A program made the position numbers and the translations under genes. DNA of 64,000 nucleotides from Egibacter rhizosphaerae (lineage in GTDB: Bacteria > Actinomycetota > Nitriliruptoria > Euzebyales > Egibacteraceae), in assembly GCF_004322855.1 (NCBI RefSeq), contig NZ_CP036402.1, positions 1,240,001 to 1,304,000 on the forward strand, read 5' to 3'. The number at the start of each line of letters is the position of its first letter. Position 1 is the first letter of the stretch. Positions 38,152-46,744 of this stretch are shown here, in pieces. Under the pieces are notes generated by a model. It had not been told where the DNA came from. It saw only the letters and a list, made by a program, of their open reading frames with translations, and ran no database searches.

Positions 38152-38637
38152 GTGAGCGGCACCGCCTGGATCGCGTCGTACGTCCTCCTCTGGATCGCCG
38201 TGCTCGTGCTCGGGTTGGCGGTCGTGGTCCTGCTGCGACACATCGGGGTGCTGCACGCGCGCCTCGGGCCCCAGGGCGTCCACCACGGGAACGAGGGCCC
38301 GACCGTCGGCGATCCGGCCCCCGCCGCCGGGTGGTTCGATTACGCGGGCGCCGAACTCACGCTGGTCACCTTCACCGCACCGGGGTGCCCCCTGTGCGCC
38401 GAGCTCGTGCCCTCGCTCGAGCGGCTCGCCCGCGTCGATCGCACGGTACAGCTGCAACTCGTCGACCACGGGCGTGACGAGGTGGGAGTCTTCGCCGCGT
38501 GGAACGTGAGTCAAACGCCCTACGTGGTGGCCGTCGACCGGGATGGCATCGTCCGGGGCGGGGGGATCGCGAACAGCCTCGAACAGGTCGAGACGTTGAT
38601 CGACAGCATCCAAGGAGAGCAGCGGGATGCAGCCTGA
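38152..38637 (+). CDS. MauD-like membrane-anchored thioredoxin
   Basis: 161 residues. One N-terminal helix (about 6-29) anchors a periplasm-side thioredoxin domain. LLRHIGVLHARLGPQG after the helix is a MauD trademark. Redox motif CPLC at 79-82 in TAPGCPLCAEL, and cis-proline in SQTPYVV. In methylotrophs MauD is needed for disulfide formation in the methylamine dehydrogenase light chain; here the next gene encodes a light-chain-like Cys-rich domain. The present start GTG is created by the IS110 end joined to TGAGC; the ancestral start was probably ATG overlapping the mauE stop. Overlaps the next gene by 11 bases. Confidence 0.85.
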   Translation: MSGTAWIASYVLLWIAVLVLGLAVVVLLRHIGVLHARLGPQGVHHGNEGPTVGDPAPAAGWFDYAGAELTLVTFTAPGCPLCAELVPSLERLARVDRTVQLQLVDHGRDEVGVFAAWNVSQTPYVVAVDRDGIVRGGGIANSLEQVETLIDSIQGEQRDAA

Positions 38638-39994
38638 CCACGACGCCGTCGACCGCGCCGGGACCGTCGACCGGCTCGTCGAGCGCACCAGCCGAGCCAC
38701 GCGCGACCGCATCAGCCGACGTTCGTTCCTGGGACGGGCGAGCCGGACCGCCATGGTGATCGCGGGGGGATCGGCGCTCGTCCCGTACCTCGCCGGGCCG
38801 GCCGGAGCCCGCGTCTGCGGTCAGTCCGGGGTCGCCCCGAAGTGTCCCACGTTCGACTGCGATCGAGAGTGGGGTTGGTGCTGGTACGCGTCGGGATGCT
38901 GCGCGGACGGTGCGCTCAAGAAGATCTGCGACTGCTGCGCGCCCAACACGCCGCATCCGGTCGGTTACTGCCCCTCGGGCACCCGCGTCTACTGCATCGT
39001 CGAGTCCTGCGGCGCCGACCCGCGCCTGCAAACCGTCGAGCACCGCCGGCTCACCGAGGCCGCCCCGAGCGCGATCTCGGTCGCTGCCAGCCGGCACCGG
39101 TTCGACCGCGCGGATGCGGTGGTGGTGGGCGACGGGGGCCGTTTGCTGCGCGCCGCGCAGGCGATGAGCCTCGGCGGCGTCGTCGCGGGTCCGGTGCTCT
39201 TGACGCAGGAGGGCCTCGACGCCGCGGTCGCCGAGGAGATCGAGCGGCTCGGCGCGGAGGCCGCCGTGGTCGTTGGCAGGGACATGGGTGAGGTCGCGTC
39301 GGATCTCGAGGGACGCGGCCTGCACGTCGACCAAGTGGGCACCTCGACCGACAACTCCACGGGCGCCACGCAGGTCGCGAGGTGGCACCGGGAGCGCACC
39401 GGCCAGCGCCGCGCCGTGATCGTGCTGGACGACGCTCCCTCCACCGTGCTCGCGTCGGCCGCCGCGTTCGCGCACGCGGTGCGGGTTCCGCTGCTGCTCG
39501 GCGACAACGGCACCACCCGCGACGCGCTGGAGGACATCCGTCCGATCCGCGAGACCTGGGTGGTCGGACCGGGCGCTGCCGACCGCGACTTCCCGGGGAT
39601 GCGGGCGCTCTCGGGGGGCGACGCGGCGGAGGCGGCAGCGGCGGTCGGCGACGCGGCCGACACCGAGGGCGTGCCGCTCGGGGAGGTCGTCCTCGCGCCG
39701 GAGGCCGAGGCCTGGACCGCCATGGCGGGCGCGGCCTACGCGGCCCCGTTGCTGCTCCACCAGTCGAGCACGATCGACGGGGCCACGTTCGACTGGCTGC
39801 TCAGCGCCCGCTCGCTGATGAACCGCGTGACGGTGGTCGGAGGCGACGGGACGCTGAGCGACCAGGGCCAGTGGGAGCTGCAGGGCCTCGTCAACGAGTT
39901 CGAGGTGCACCAGCTCACCGGCAGCGCCGGCGAGGGGCTGCCGGTGATCCCGCAGCCACCGGACGAGCGCCCGATCGGGGAGGCACGACGGTGA
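38627..39994 (+). CDS. Tat-exported fusion: methylamine-dehydrogenase-light-chain-like Cys-rich domain plus CWB2-like repeats
   Basis: 455 residues. Twin-arginine signal SRRSFLGRAS at 30-39 with a hydrophobic stretch to about 62. Residues 64-128 contain 12 cysteines (64, 73, 78, 85, 91, 92, 101, 103, 104, 115, 123, 128) in a pattern like MauA, including GWCWYASGCC, ICDCCAPNTP, YCPSGTRVYCIVESCG. The mature MauA has six disulfides, matching 12 Cys, but I do not see the two tryptophans that form tryptophan tryptophylquinone after the CPSGT strand, so catalysis is unproven. Residues 140-450 resemble diverged CWB2 repeats (AVVVGDG, AVVVGRDMG, TWVVGPGAA, VTVVGGDGT) and would hold it in the wall. 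Last gene before the UGA-containing membrane protein, with which it shares one base. Confidence 0.82.
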   Translation: MQPDHDAVDRAGTVDRLVERTSRATRDRISRRSFLGRASRTAMVIAGGSALVPYLAGPAGARVCGQSGVAPKCPTFDCDREWGWCWYASGCCADGALKKICDCCAPNTPHPVGYCPSGTRVYCIVESCGADPRLQTVEHRRLTEAAPSAISVAASRHRFDRADAVVVGDGGRLLRAAQAMSLGGVVAGPVLLTQEGLDAAVAEEIERLGAEAAVVVGRDMGEVASDLEGRGLHVDQVGTSTDNSTGATQVARWHRERTGQRRAVIVLDDAPSTVLASAAAFAHAVRVPLLLGDNGTTRDALEDIRPIRETWVVGPGAADRDFPGMRALSGGDAAEAAAAVGDAADTEGVPLGEVVLAPEAEAWTAMAGAAYAAPLLLHQSSTIDGATFDWLLSARSLMNRVTVVGGDGTLSDQGQWELQGLVNEFEVHQLTGSAGEGLPVIPQPPDERPIGEARR

Positions 39995-40635
39995 TGGAGC
40001 CCGCAGCCCTCGCGCTGGCCGCCCTCGCGGGCGTCCACGCGCTCTGGTCGCCCTGAGGCCTGTCGGTCACCGAGACGGTGACGCCCCCGGTCCGGGGGTG
40101 GCAGAAGGTCAGGGTGATCGCCCTCCTCGTCGGGTCGGGTGTCGCCGCTGCAGCCGTCGCCGGCTTCGCGCTCGGCTTCGCGTGGTCGCTCCTGCCGGTG
40201 GGGCCGATCGGCCCGCCGGCGGCCGCCGCCCTGGTGCTCGCGGCCGTCGCCGGTGATGTCGCCGCCCGGCGGTGGCGGGTCGCCCGTCCCCTGTCGGTGA
40301 ACCGCCAGGTCCCGACCGCGTGGTCGCAGGTCTTCTCACGCGAGGCCGTGGCGGTGCTCTACGGCGCCCGACTCGGGATCGGCCCGCTGACGATCCTCTC
40401 GTCGTGGCTGTGGTGGGCGGCGATCCTGATCGGCGTCGCCACGGGCCCGTGGGTGGCCGCCGGGGCCGCGGGCGCGTTCGCCCTCGCTCGCGCCGTCACC
40501 GTCGTGGTCACCGCCGAGGCGATCCGCGCCGACGCACCCCCGCGCATGGCCCGGGTCCGCCGGGCCGGCCCAGTCGCCGGCCTCGTCCTCGTGGCGACCT
40601 CCGCGCTCGTGGCGGGCTGGCCCCTGGTGACGTGA
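39994..40635 (+). CDS. Membrane protein with in-frame UGA at residue 21; candidate selenoprotein
   Basis: The ATG at 39994 shares its A with the stop of the upstream gene (TGATG), with GGGGAGG ten bases before. Twenty codons encode a hydrophobic segment ending ALAGVHALWSP, then TGA (40054-40056), then the same frame continues GLSVTETVTPPVRGW and five or six membrane helices to a TGA at 40635 (213 residues in all). From memory, related actinobacterial proteins carry SPCGLS at this point, so UGA replaces a cysteine. A GTG at 40078 has no ribosome site and would drop the conserved segment. Either selenocysteine or a nonsense mutation; the hairpin after the UGA favours the first. Selenocysteine machinery is not in the window. 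Confidence 0.7.
40066..40082 (+). other. SECIS-like hairpin 9 nt after the in-frame UGA
   Basis: GTCACC (40066-40071), loop GAGAC (40072-40076), GGTGAC (40077-40082): a perfect 6-bp stem with a five-base loop starting with G. Size (17 nt) and distance from the UGA are like the minimal bacterial SECIS as I remember it from E. coli formate dehydrogenase. A second hairpin (CCCCCG-GTC-CGGGGG) follows at 40084-40098. Confidence 0.5.
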
Positions 40636-40717
40636 ACGGCGTCCCCCCAGCGCCGCGAGGGACACCGACCCGGTCCCAGGAGAGGGCCACGCCCCGCGCA
40701 ACACGGCCCCAGCAGGC

Positions 40718-40797
40718 GTCAGGCCCCCGCGGGCAGCACCGTCGACGGGCAGGCCAGGGGTCAGGCCTCCGCGGGCAGCACCGTCGGTGGGCAGGCC
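40718..40797. repeat. Direct repeat duplicating the 3' end of thrB
   Basis: A 38-bp segment (40718-40755) repeats at 40760-40797 with three mismatches and a 42-bp period. The second copy contains the last codons and stop of thrB; the first lies beyond the stop. Confidence 0.8.
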
Positions 40798-41666
40798 GCC
40801 GCCCCCGACCGATCCCACCCGCTGACACGAACCTCCCACTCCGGGCCGGCCAGCTCGGCCACGCTCGCCGGAGCACTCTCGTCTCTCGCGCCGACGATGG
40901 CGAGCACGGTCGGTCCCGCCCCGGAGAGGCACGCCGCGATCCCGGTGTCCCGCAGCCGCCGCACCAGCGCGCCGGTGGGGCCCATCGCCTCGAGCCGCGC
41001 CGGCTCGTGAAGCTCGTCGGTGAACGTGCGCGGGTCGAGCGCCGCCAGACCCGTCAAACCGGCGAGCGCGAGGGCCGTCCGACCCCCGTTCGCGGCCGCC
41101 GTCGCGAGCGGCACCCGGGCCGGCAGGATCGCCCGTGCCGCCTGCGTGGCCTGGCGCTCCGAGGGGATGCAGACCAGCGGCCGCAGCCCCGGAGCGGGGT
41201 CGAACCGCCGCGCGACGCCGTCGACCGCCACGACGATGCCGCCGAGCACCGCGGCGGCCGCGTTGTCGGCGTGTCCCTCGATGGCGGCCGCGAGGTCGAT
41301 CAGATCCTGGTCGCTGCCACCGGCGCGCGTGACGGCCCGCCCCAGCGCGACCCCCGCGACCGCGGCCGCCGCCGACGAGCCGAGCCCGCGCTCGAGCGGG
41401 ATGTCGCTGCGCACCCGCAAGCCCACGTCGGGGACCTCCGCGCCGAACCGCTCGCAGTACCCGACGAACGCGCGCCACACGAGGTTGCCGTCGTCGCCGG
41501 GGAGCTCGTCGGCCCCCTGTCCCTCGACGGTCACCCGCCTCGGGCCGGGCGCGGCGGTCGCGGCGACCAGGTGCAGGTCGAGCGCGGCCGCGAGCACATC
41601 GAACCCCGGACCGAGGTTCGCGCTCGTCCCGGGCACTTCGACGCGGACGACGTCATCCGGTTCCAT
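40761..41666 (-). CDS. thrB: Homoserine kinase
   Basis: GHMP kinase making O-phosphohomoserine for threonine synthesis. 301 residues from the ATG at 41666, six bases from AGAGG; a GTG two codons earlier overlaps that site. PGTSANLGPGFDVLAAALD at the N-terminus, the ATP loop LERGLGSSAAAAVAG near 95 and CLSGAGPTVLAIVG near 255 are diagnostic. Follows thrC by 51 bp. Confidence 0.94.
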   Translation of the reverse strand: MEPDDVVRVEVPGTSANLGPGFDVLAAALDLHLVAATAAPGPRRVTVEGQGADELPGDDGNLVWRAFVGYCERFGAEVPDVGLRVRSDIPLERGLGSSAAAAVAGVALGRAVTRAGGSDQDLIDLAAAIEGHADNAAAAVLGGIVVAVDGVARRFDPAPGLRPLVCIPSERQATQAARAILPARVPLATAAANGGRTALALAGLTGLAALDPRTFTDELHEPARLEAMGPTGALVRRLRDTGIAACLSGAGPTVLAIVGARDESAPASVAELAGPEWEVRVSGWDRSGAAACPPTVLPAEA

Positions 41667-41717
41667 CGACACCTCTGCAAGCCGTCGCGGCCATGGCGTC
41701 CCGATCTTGCATCGGGG

Positions 41718-42890
<1,173 letters not shown>

Positions 42891-42945
42891 GGGGGCAGTG
42901 TAGGGCCCGTGCGCCCGGATCGGTGACGGAGGCGCGCCTCGGCGA

Positions 42946-43989
42946 CTAGACGTGTTCCGCATTCGGGGACGCGGCGCCGAGGGCGCCCTTGATCCGGTCG
43001 AGGGGTCCGGTCGACGTCGGGTCCCGGCCGAGGGCCAGCGCCGCGTAGACGCTGGCGAGATCGACGGTCGCGACCAGGGAGGCCACCCGCGCGAGGGGAC
43101 TCCGGCCCGAGGCGCGGAACTCGGCCCGCCACCACCCCTCCGGCACGACGTCGGCCTCCGCGGCGGCGTGGTAGCGGCGGTGCAGCACGTCGGGCTCCCC
43201 CCGCGGGTCGCGCAACTCGACCAGGCCACCCGAGAGCGGGGAGCGCTCCAGCGACACGACGAGGTTGTGGTGCGCCTCGGGCACCGTGGCGTGGATGGCC
43301 ATCAGCTTCGCGTTCTCGGCCAGCTGGTTGACGTAGCGCAGGGCCACGGCCGATGCCAGCCCCTCGCTGCCGATCGCGACGCTCACGTCGGTGGTAGCGA
43401 CGCGGCTCGCGAGCTGCTTCACGGGGTTCTCCGCCCACGGCACGGCGGGCCCGTAGCGGTCGGCGATGTCCTCCAGCACCTCGATCGCCTCCCCCTCCCC
43501 CTGGTCCAGGCCGAGCGCGCGGAGGACCGGGACGAGCAGCGCAGCGATCGCGTGCCGGGGCGGGCCTGACTGGGTCACCGGGACGAGGGGGACGTCGTCG
43601 CCCACCCCGAGCCGCCCCGGGCCGGCGACCGCCAGGCGGGCGCACCCGCGAGCGCCCGCGGCCTCGAGGACGGCGCGCGTCTCCTCGGTGCTGCCCGAGT
43701 GCGACACGCCGACCACGAGGGTCCGGGAGCGGGCGAAGGCGGGCAGCTCGTAGCCCTTGAGCGCCAAGACCGGCACGGCGAGGGTGGCCCGCGCGAGGGC
43801 GACCGCCACCTCGGCCACGAAGCCCGACCCGCCCATCCCCGCAACGACGATGGCGTCGACCCCCGCGAGCTCGGGACGGACCGGGGCCTCGGCGATGGCC
43901 TCGCGCCACCGGCTCGCGGGGTCCGCGACATCGGTGAGCGTGCCGCACGGGTCGATGCGTGCGCGCGCCCCCGCCTCGTCGAGATCCAT
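42946..43989 (-). CDS. SIS-domain glucose/mannose-6-phosphate isomerase
   Basis: 347 residues with two SIS domains: [17 protein letters not shown] near 50 and [17 protein letters not shown] near 92. The C-terminal half has [23 protein letters not shown], the motif with catalytic Glu/His of bifunctional phosphoglucose/phosphomannose isomerases (archaeal/actinobacterial type). It inserts between hom and thrC, which are usually adjacent. Could serve glycolysis, mannosylation or wall precursor supply. Confidence 0.88.
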   Translation of the reverse strand: MDLDEAGARARIDPCGTLTDVADPASRWREAIAEAPVRPELAGVDAIVVAGMGGSGFVAEVAVALARATLAVPVLALKGYELPAFARSRTLVVGVSHSGSTEETRAVLEAAGARGCARLAVAGPGRLGVGDDVPLVPVTQSGPPRHAIAALLVPVLRALGLDQGEGEAIEVLEDIADRYGPAVPWAENPVKQLASRVATTDVSVAIGSEGLASAVALRYVNQLAENAKLMAIHATVPEAHHNLVVSLERSPLSGGLVELRDPRGEPDVLHRRYHAAAEADVVPEGWWRAEFRASGRSPLARVASLVATVDLASVYAALALGRDPTSTGPLDRIKGALGAASPNAEHV

Positions 43990-44070
43990 GGTCCCCCCGT
44001 CGCCAGGCCCGCCCTCCCCGCCACGTCCCGACGAGACGGCGGAGAGCCGTCACGACGTTCGGCGAGGAGC

Positions 44071-45354
44071 CTAGAGCTCCTCGCCCTCGACCCGCATCAC
44101 GCTCGCGATGTCGCGCACGGAACCGAGACCGCGCAGGTCGGTGAGCGTGGCCTGCAGCGCGGCCTCCCGCGCGCGGTGGGTGATGAGCAACAGCTGCGCG
44201 TGGTCGGCGCGACCCTCCTGCCACACGGACTTGATGGAGACGCCGTGGGCCCCGAACGTCGAGGCCACCTCGGCGAGCACGCCCGGGGCGTCGGCGACGT
44301 CGAGGAGCACGTAGGACTGGACGTCCACCTCCTCGAAGGGGCGAATCGGCTTCGTCGTCACGGTCTGCCCGTTGGGGCGCTCACCGGCCCGCAGGGCGCG
44401 GGCGGCCGTCACGATGTCGCCGAGCATGGCGCTCGCCGTCGGCAGGCTGCCGGCACCCCGCCCGTAGAACATCAGCTCGCCGGACGCGTCGCCCTCGGTG
44501 AACACCGCGTTGAACGACTCGCGCACGCTCGCGAGCGGGTGCGTCCGCGGCACGAGGGCGGGATGCACGCGCGCGTTGATCGAGCCGTCGACCTCCTCGG
44601 CGATGCCCAGCAGTTTCACCGCGTACCCCATCCGGGCAGCGTGGTCGATGTCGGTCGACGTGACGGCACGGATGCCCTCGCGGTGGACGTGCTCGGCGAG
44701 CACCTCCGCGTCGAACGCGAGCGAGGCGAGGATCGCCGCCTTGCTGGCCGCGTCGTGGCCGTCGACATCCGCGGACGGGTCCGCCTCCGCGTAGCCGAGG
44801 CCCTGGGCCTCGGCCAGCGCGTCCTGGAACGACATCTGCTCCTCGGCCATGCGGGTGAGGATGAAGTTCGTCGTCCCGTTGAGGATCCCGAGCACCCGTC
44901 GGATCCGGTCGCCGGCGAGCGACTCCCGGAGCGGCTTGATGATCGGGATGCCGCCCGCCACGGCGGCCTCGTACTCCAGGCGCGCGCCCTTCTCGCCCGC
45001 GAGCGCCTTCAGCTCGGGCCCGTGGTTCGCGATCAGCTCCTTGTTCGCCGTGACCACGGACCGTCCGCTGTCGATCGCACGATGGACGAGGGTGCGGGCC
45101 GGCTCGATGCCGCCGATCACCTCGACCACGACGTCGACCTCGGGGTCGGCGATGACCGCGAAGGGGTCGTCGGTCAGCTGTTCCAGATCGACGTCGCGGG
45201 CGCGCTGGGGGTCGCGGACGGCTACCGGGCCCAGGCGCACCGGGGCGCCGACGCGGGTGGCGATGGCCTCGGCGTGCTCGGTCAACAGCTGGACGACGCC
45301 GGAGCCGACGACGCCGCAGCCGAGCAGGCCAACAGTGATGGGACGTTCATTCAT
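44071..45354 (-). CDS. hom: Homoserine dehydrogenase
   Basis: 427 residues from the ATG at 45354. N-terminal Rossmann motif VGLLGCGVVGSGVV; VTANKELIANHG; the catalytic region LNGTTNFILTRM, GYAEADPSADVDGHDAASKAAILA. The C-terminal ACT domain (about 345-427, VLLDVADAPGVLAEVASTFG) gives threonine feedback control. Starts 10 bases after lysA; shared aspartate-family operon. Confidence 0.95.
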   Translation of the reverse strand: MNERPITVGLLGCGVVGSGVVQLLTEHAEAIATRVGAPVRLGPVAVRDPQRARDVDLEQLTDDPFAVIADPEVDVVVEVIGGIEPARTLVHRAIDSGRSVVTANKELIANHGPELKALAGEKGARLEYEAAVAGGIPIIKPLRESLAGDRIRRVLGILNGTTNFILTRMAEEQMSFQDALAEAQGLGYAEADPSADVDGHDAASKAAILASLAFDAEVLAEHVHREGIRAVTSTDIDHAARMGYAVKLLGIAEEVDGSINARVHPALVPRTHPLASVRESFNAVFTEGDASGELMFYGRGAGSLPTASAMLGDIVTAARALRAGERPNGQTVTTKPIRPFEEVDVQSYVLLDVADAPGVLAEVASTFGAHGVSIKSVWQEGRADHAQLLLITHRAREAALQATLTDLRGLGSVRDIASVMRVEGEEL

Positions 45355-45364
45355 GAGCGCAAGT

Positions 45365-46744
45365 CTAGGGCCGTGGGACGGGGGGCCGCGCATCGCGGAG
45401 CGACGGTTCGCGTGCGAGCAGGTCCTCCACGGTCTCGCGGCGGACGAGCTCGACGGCCCACCCCTCGCCGACGAGGACCATCGCGGGCCTCGGCAGGCGG
45501 TTGTAGTTCGAGGCCATCGCGTGGTTGTACGCGCCAGTGGCGGCCACCGCGAGCAGGTCGCCCTCGGCGAGGTCGCTGGGCAGCGACACGCCCTCGCCGA
45601 GCACATCGCCGGTCTCGCAGTGCTTGCCGACGACCGTGACCGGACGCGGCGTCCCGTCGCGCGCGACCGCTCCCGCCGGCGCGAACGTGTGCGGAGCCTG
45701 GTACAGGGGGTAGCGGGGGTTGTCGCTCATGCCCCCGTCCACGGCCACGTACGTCGACAGGCCGGGCAGCTCCTTGATCGTGCCGACCCGGTAGAGCGTC
45801 ACCCCGGCCGGACCGGCGATCGAGCGTCCCGGCTCGACGAACAGGTGAGGACGCGCCGTCAGGCCGTGCGCGTCAGCCGCCTCCGCGACCGCGGCGGTCA
45901 GGTCGGCGGCGTACGTCGGAAGCTCGGGGGGCACGTCCCCGGGCACCGCGCTGATACCCAGGCCGCCCCCGAGGTTCAACTCACCGACCTCGGCCCCGTG
46001 GGTCGCTCGCACCTCGGCCAGGAAGCGAACCATCACGTCGGCGGCGGCGTGGTAGGGGTCGAGGCGCAGGATGTCGCTCCCGACGTGGCAGTGGACGCCC
46101 ACGAGATCGAGCCAGCGGCTCGCGACGAGCCGGGCGGCCCCCTCGTGCGCCAGGCCCAGGGAGAGCGTGAGCCCGAACTTCGTGTCGTCGTGGCCGGTGG
46201 CAACGAACTCGTGGGTGTGCGCGTCCACTCCCGGTGTCACACGCAGGTGGCACGGCACCACGCGCCCCGCCGCCTCGGCGATCCCCTCCAGCCGCGCGAG
46301 CTCGGACAGGGAGTCGATCACGATGCGCCCCACCCCCGCGTCGACCGCGTCGCGCAGCTCCGCCACCGACTTGTTGTTGCCGTGCAGCACGATCCGACGA
46401 GGGTCGATGCCGGCCGCCCTGGCCGTCGCGAGCTCGCCCCCGCTGGCGCAGTCGACCCACAAGCCGCAGTCGTCCGCGAGCTCGAGCACCCCGCGGACAC
46501 AGAGGGCCTTCGCGGCATAGACCACCGTCGTGGTCGCCCCGAGCACGGCCTCCTGCGCCGCGAACGCCTCGCGGTACGCGCGCATCCTGCCCTCGAGCGT
46601 CGCCCGATCCACGAGCCACAGGGGGGTGCCGAAGCGCTCCGCCAGCTCCTCCACCGCGATCCCGCCGAGCGTCCGCAAACGCCCGTCCTGGATCTCCGCG
46701 GTGTCGGGGAACGGCTCGGCCACCTCCGCACGACCGCGGGTCAC
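45365..46744 (-). CDS. lysA: Diaminopimelate decarboxylase
   Basis: Final step of lysine synthesis from meso-DAP. 459 residues from the GTG at 46744, overlapping the argS stop (GTGA). PLP lysine in VVYAAKAL near 84; HVGSDI and LNLGGGLGI in the alanine-racemase-like barrel; EPGRSIAGPAG and CETGD in the C-terminal domain. The argS-lysA-hom order is typical for Actinobacteria. Confidence 0.95.
   Translation of the reverse strand: MTRGRAEVAEPFPDTAEIQDGRLRTLGGIAVEELAERFGTPLWLVDRATLEGRMRAYREAFAAQEAVLGATTTVVYAAKALCVRGVLELADDCGLWVDCASGGELATARAAGIDPRRIVLHGNNKSVAELRDAVDAGVGRIVIDSLSELARLEGIAEAAGRVVPCHLRVTPGVDAHTHEFVATGHDDTKFGLTLSLGLAHEGAARLVASRWLDLVGVHCHVGSDILRLDPYHAAADVMVRFLAEVRATHGAEVGELNLGGGLGISAVPGDVPPELPTYAADLTAAVAEAADAHGLTARPHLFVEPGRSIAGPAGVTLYRVGTIKELPGLSTYVAVDGGMSDNPRYPLYQAPHTFAPAGAVARDGTPRPVTVVGKHCETGDVLGEGVSLPSDLAEGDLLAVAATGAYNHAMASNYNRLPRPAMVLVGEGWAVELVRRETVEDLLAREPSLRDARPPVPRP

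Larger units (their letters stand above)
36662..38154 (-). mobile_element. IS110-family insertion sequence, 1493 bp
   Basis: Both junctions carry TGAG (36660-36663 and 38153-38156; CTCA on the element's coding strand), so the limits are uncertain by up to four bases; the span given cuts at the AG (CT) core. The size, a CT core, no terminal inverted repeats, a transposase 11 bases from one end and about 240 non-coding bases at the other are typical of IS110. Excision in silico joins the mauE stop and the mauD start as ATGAGCGGC. The element is opposite in orientation to its host operon and intact. Confidence 0.88.

Noticed and set aside
38627-39994. Active methylamine dehydrogenase light chain
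   Set aside because: The tryptophan pair needed for the quinone cofactor is not seen after the CPSGT strand, and no heavy chain gene is in the window.
40084-40098. Second hairpin (CCCCCG-GTC-CGGGGG) as the SECIS
   Set aside because: Three-base loop and simple C/G stem common in this genome; the hairpin at 40066-40082 fits better, though both are within plausible range.
40078-40635. Independent gene starting at GTG 40078
   Set aside because: No ribosome site in front, and the coding character begins earlier, directly after the in-frame UGA; treated as part of the 39994 gene.
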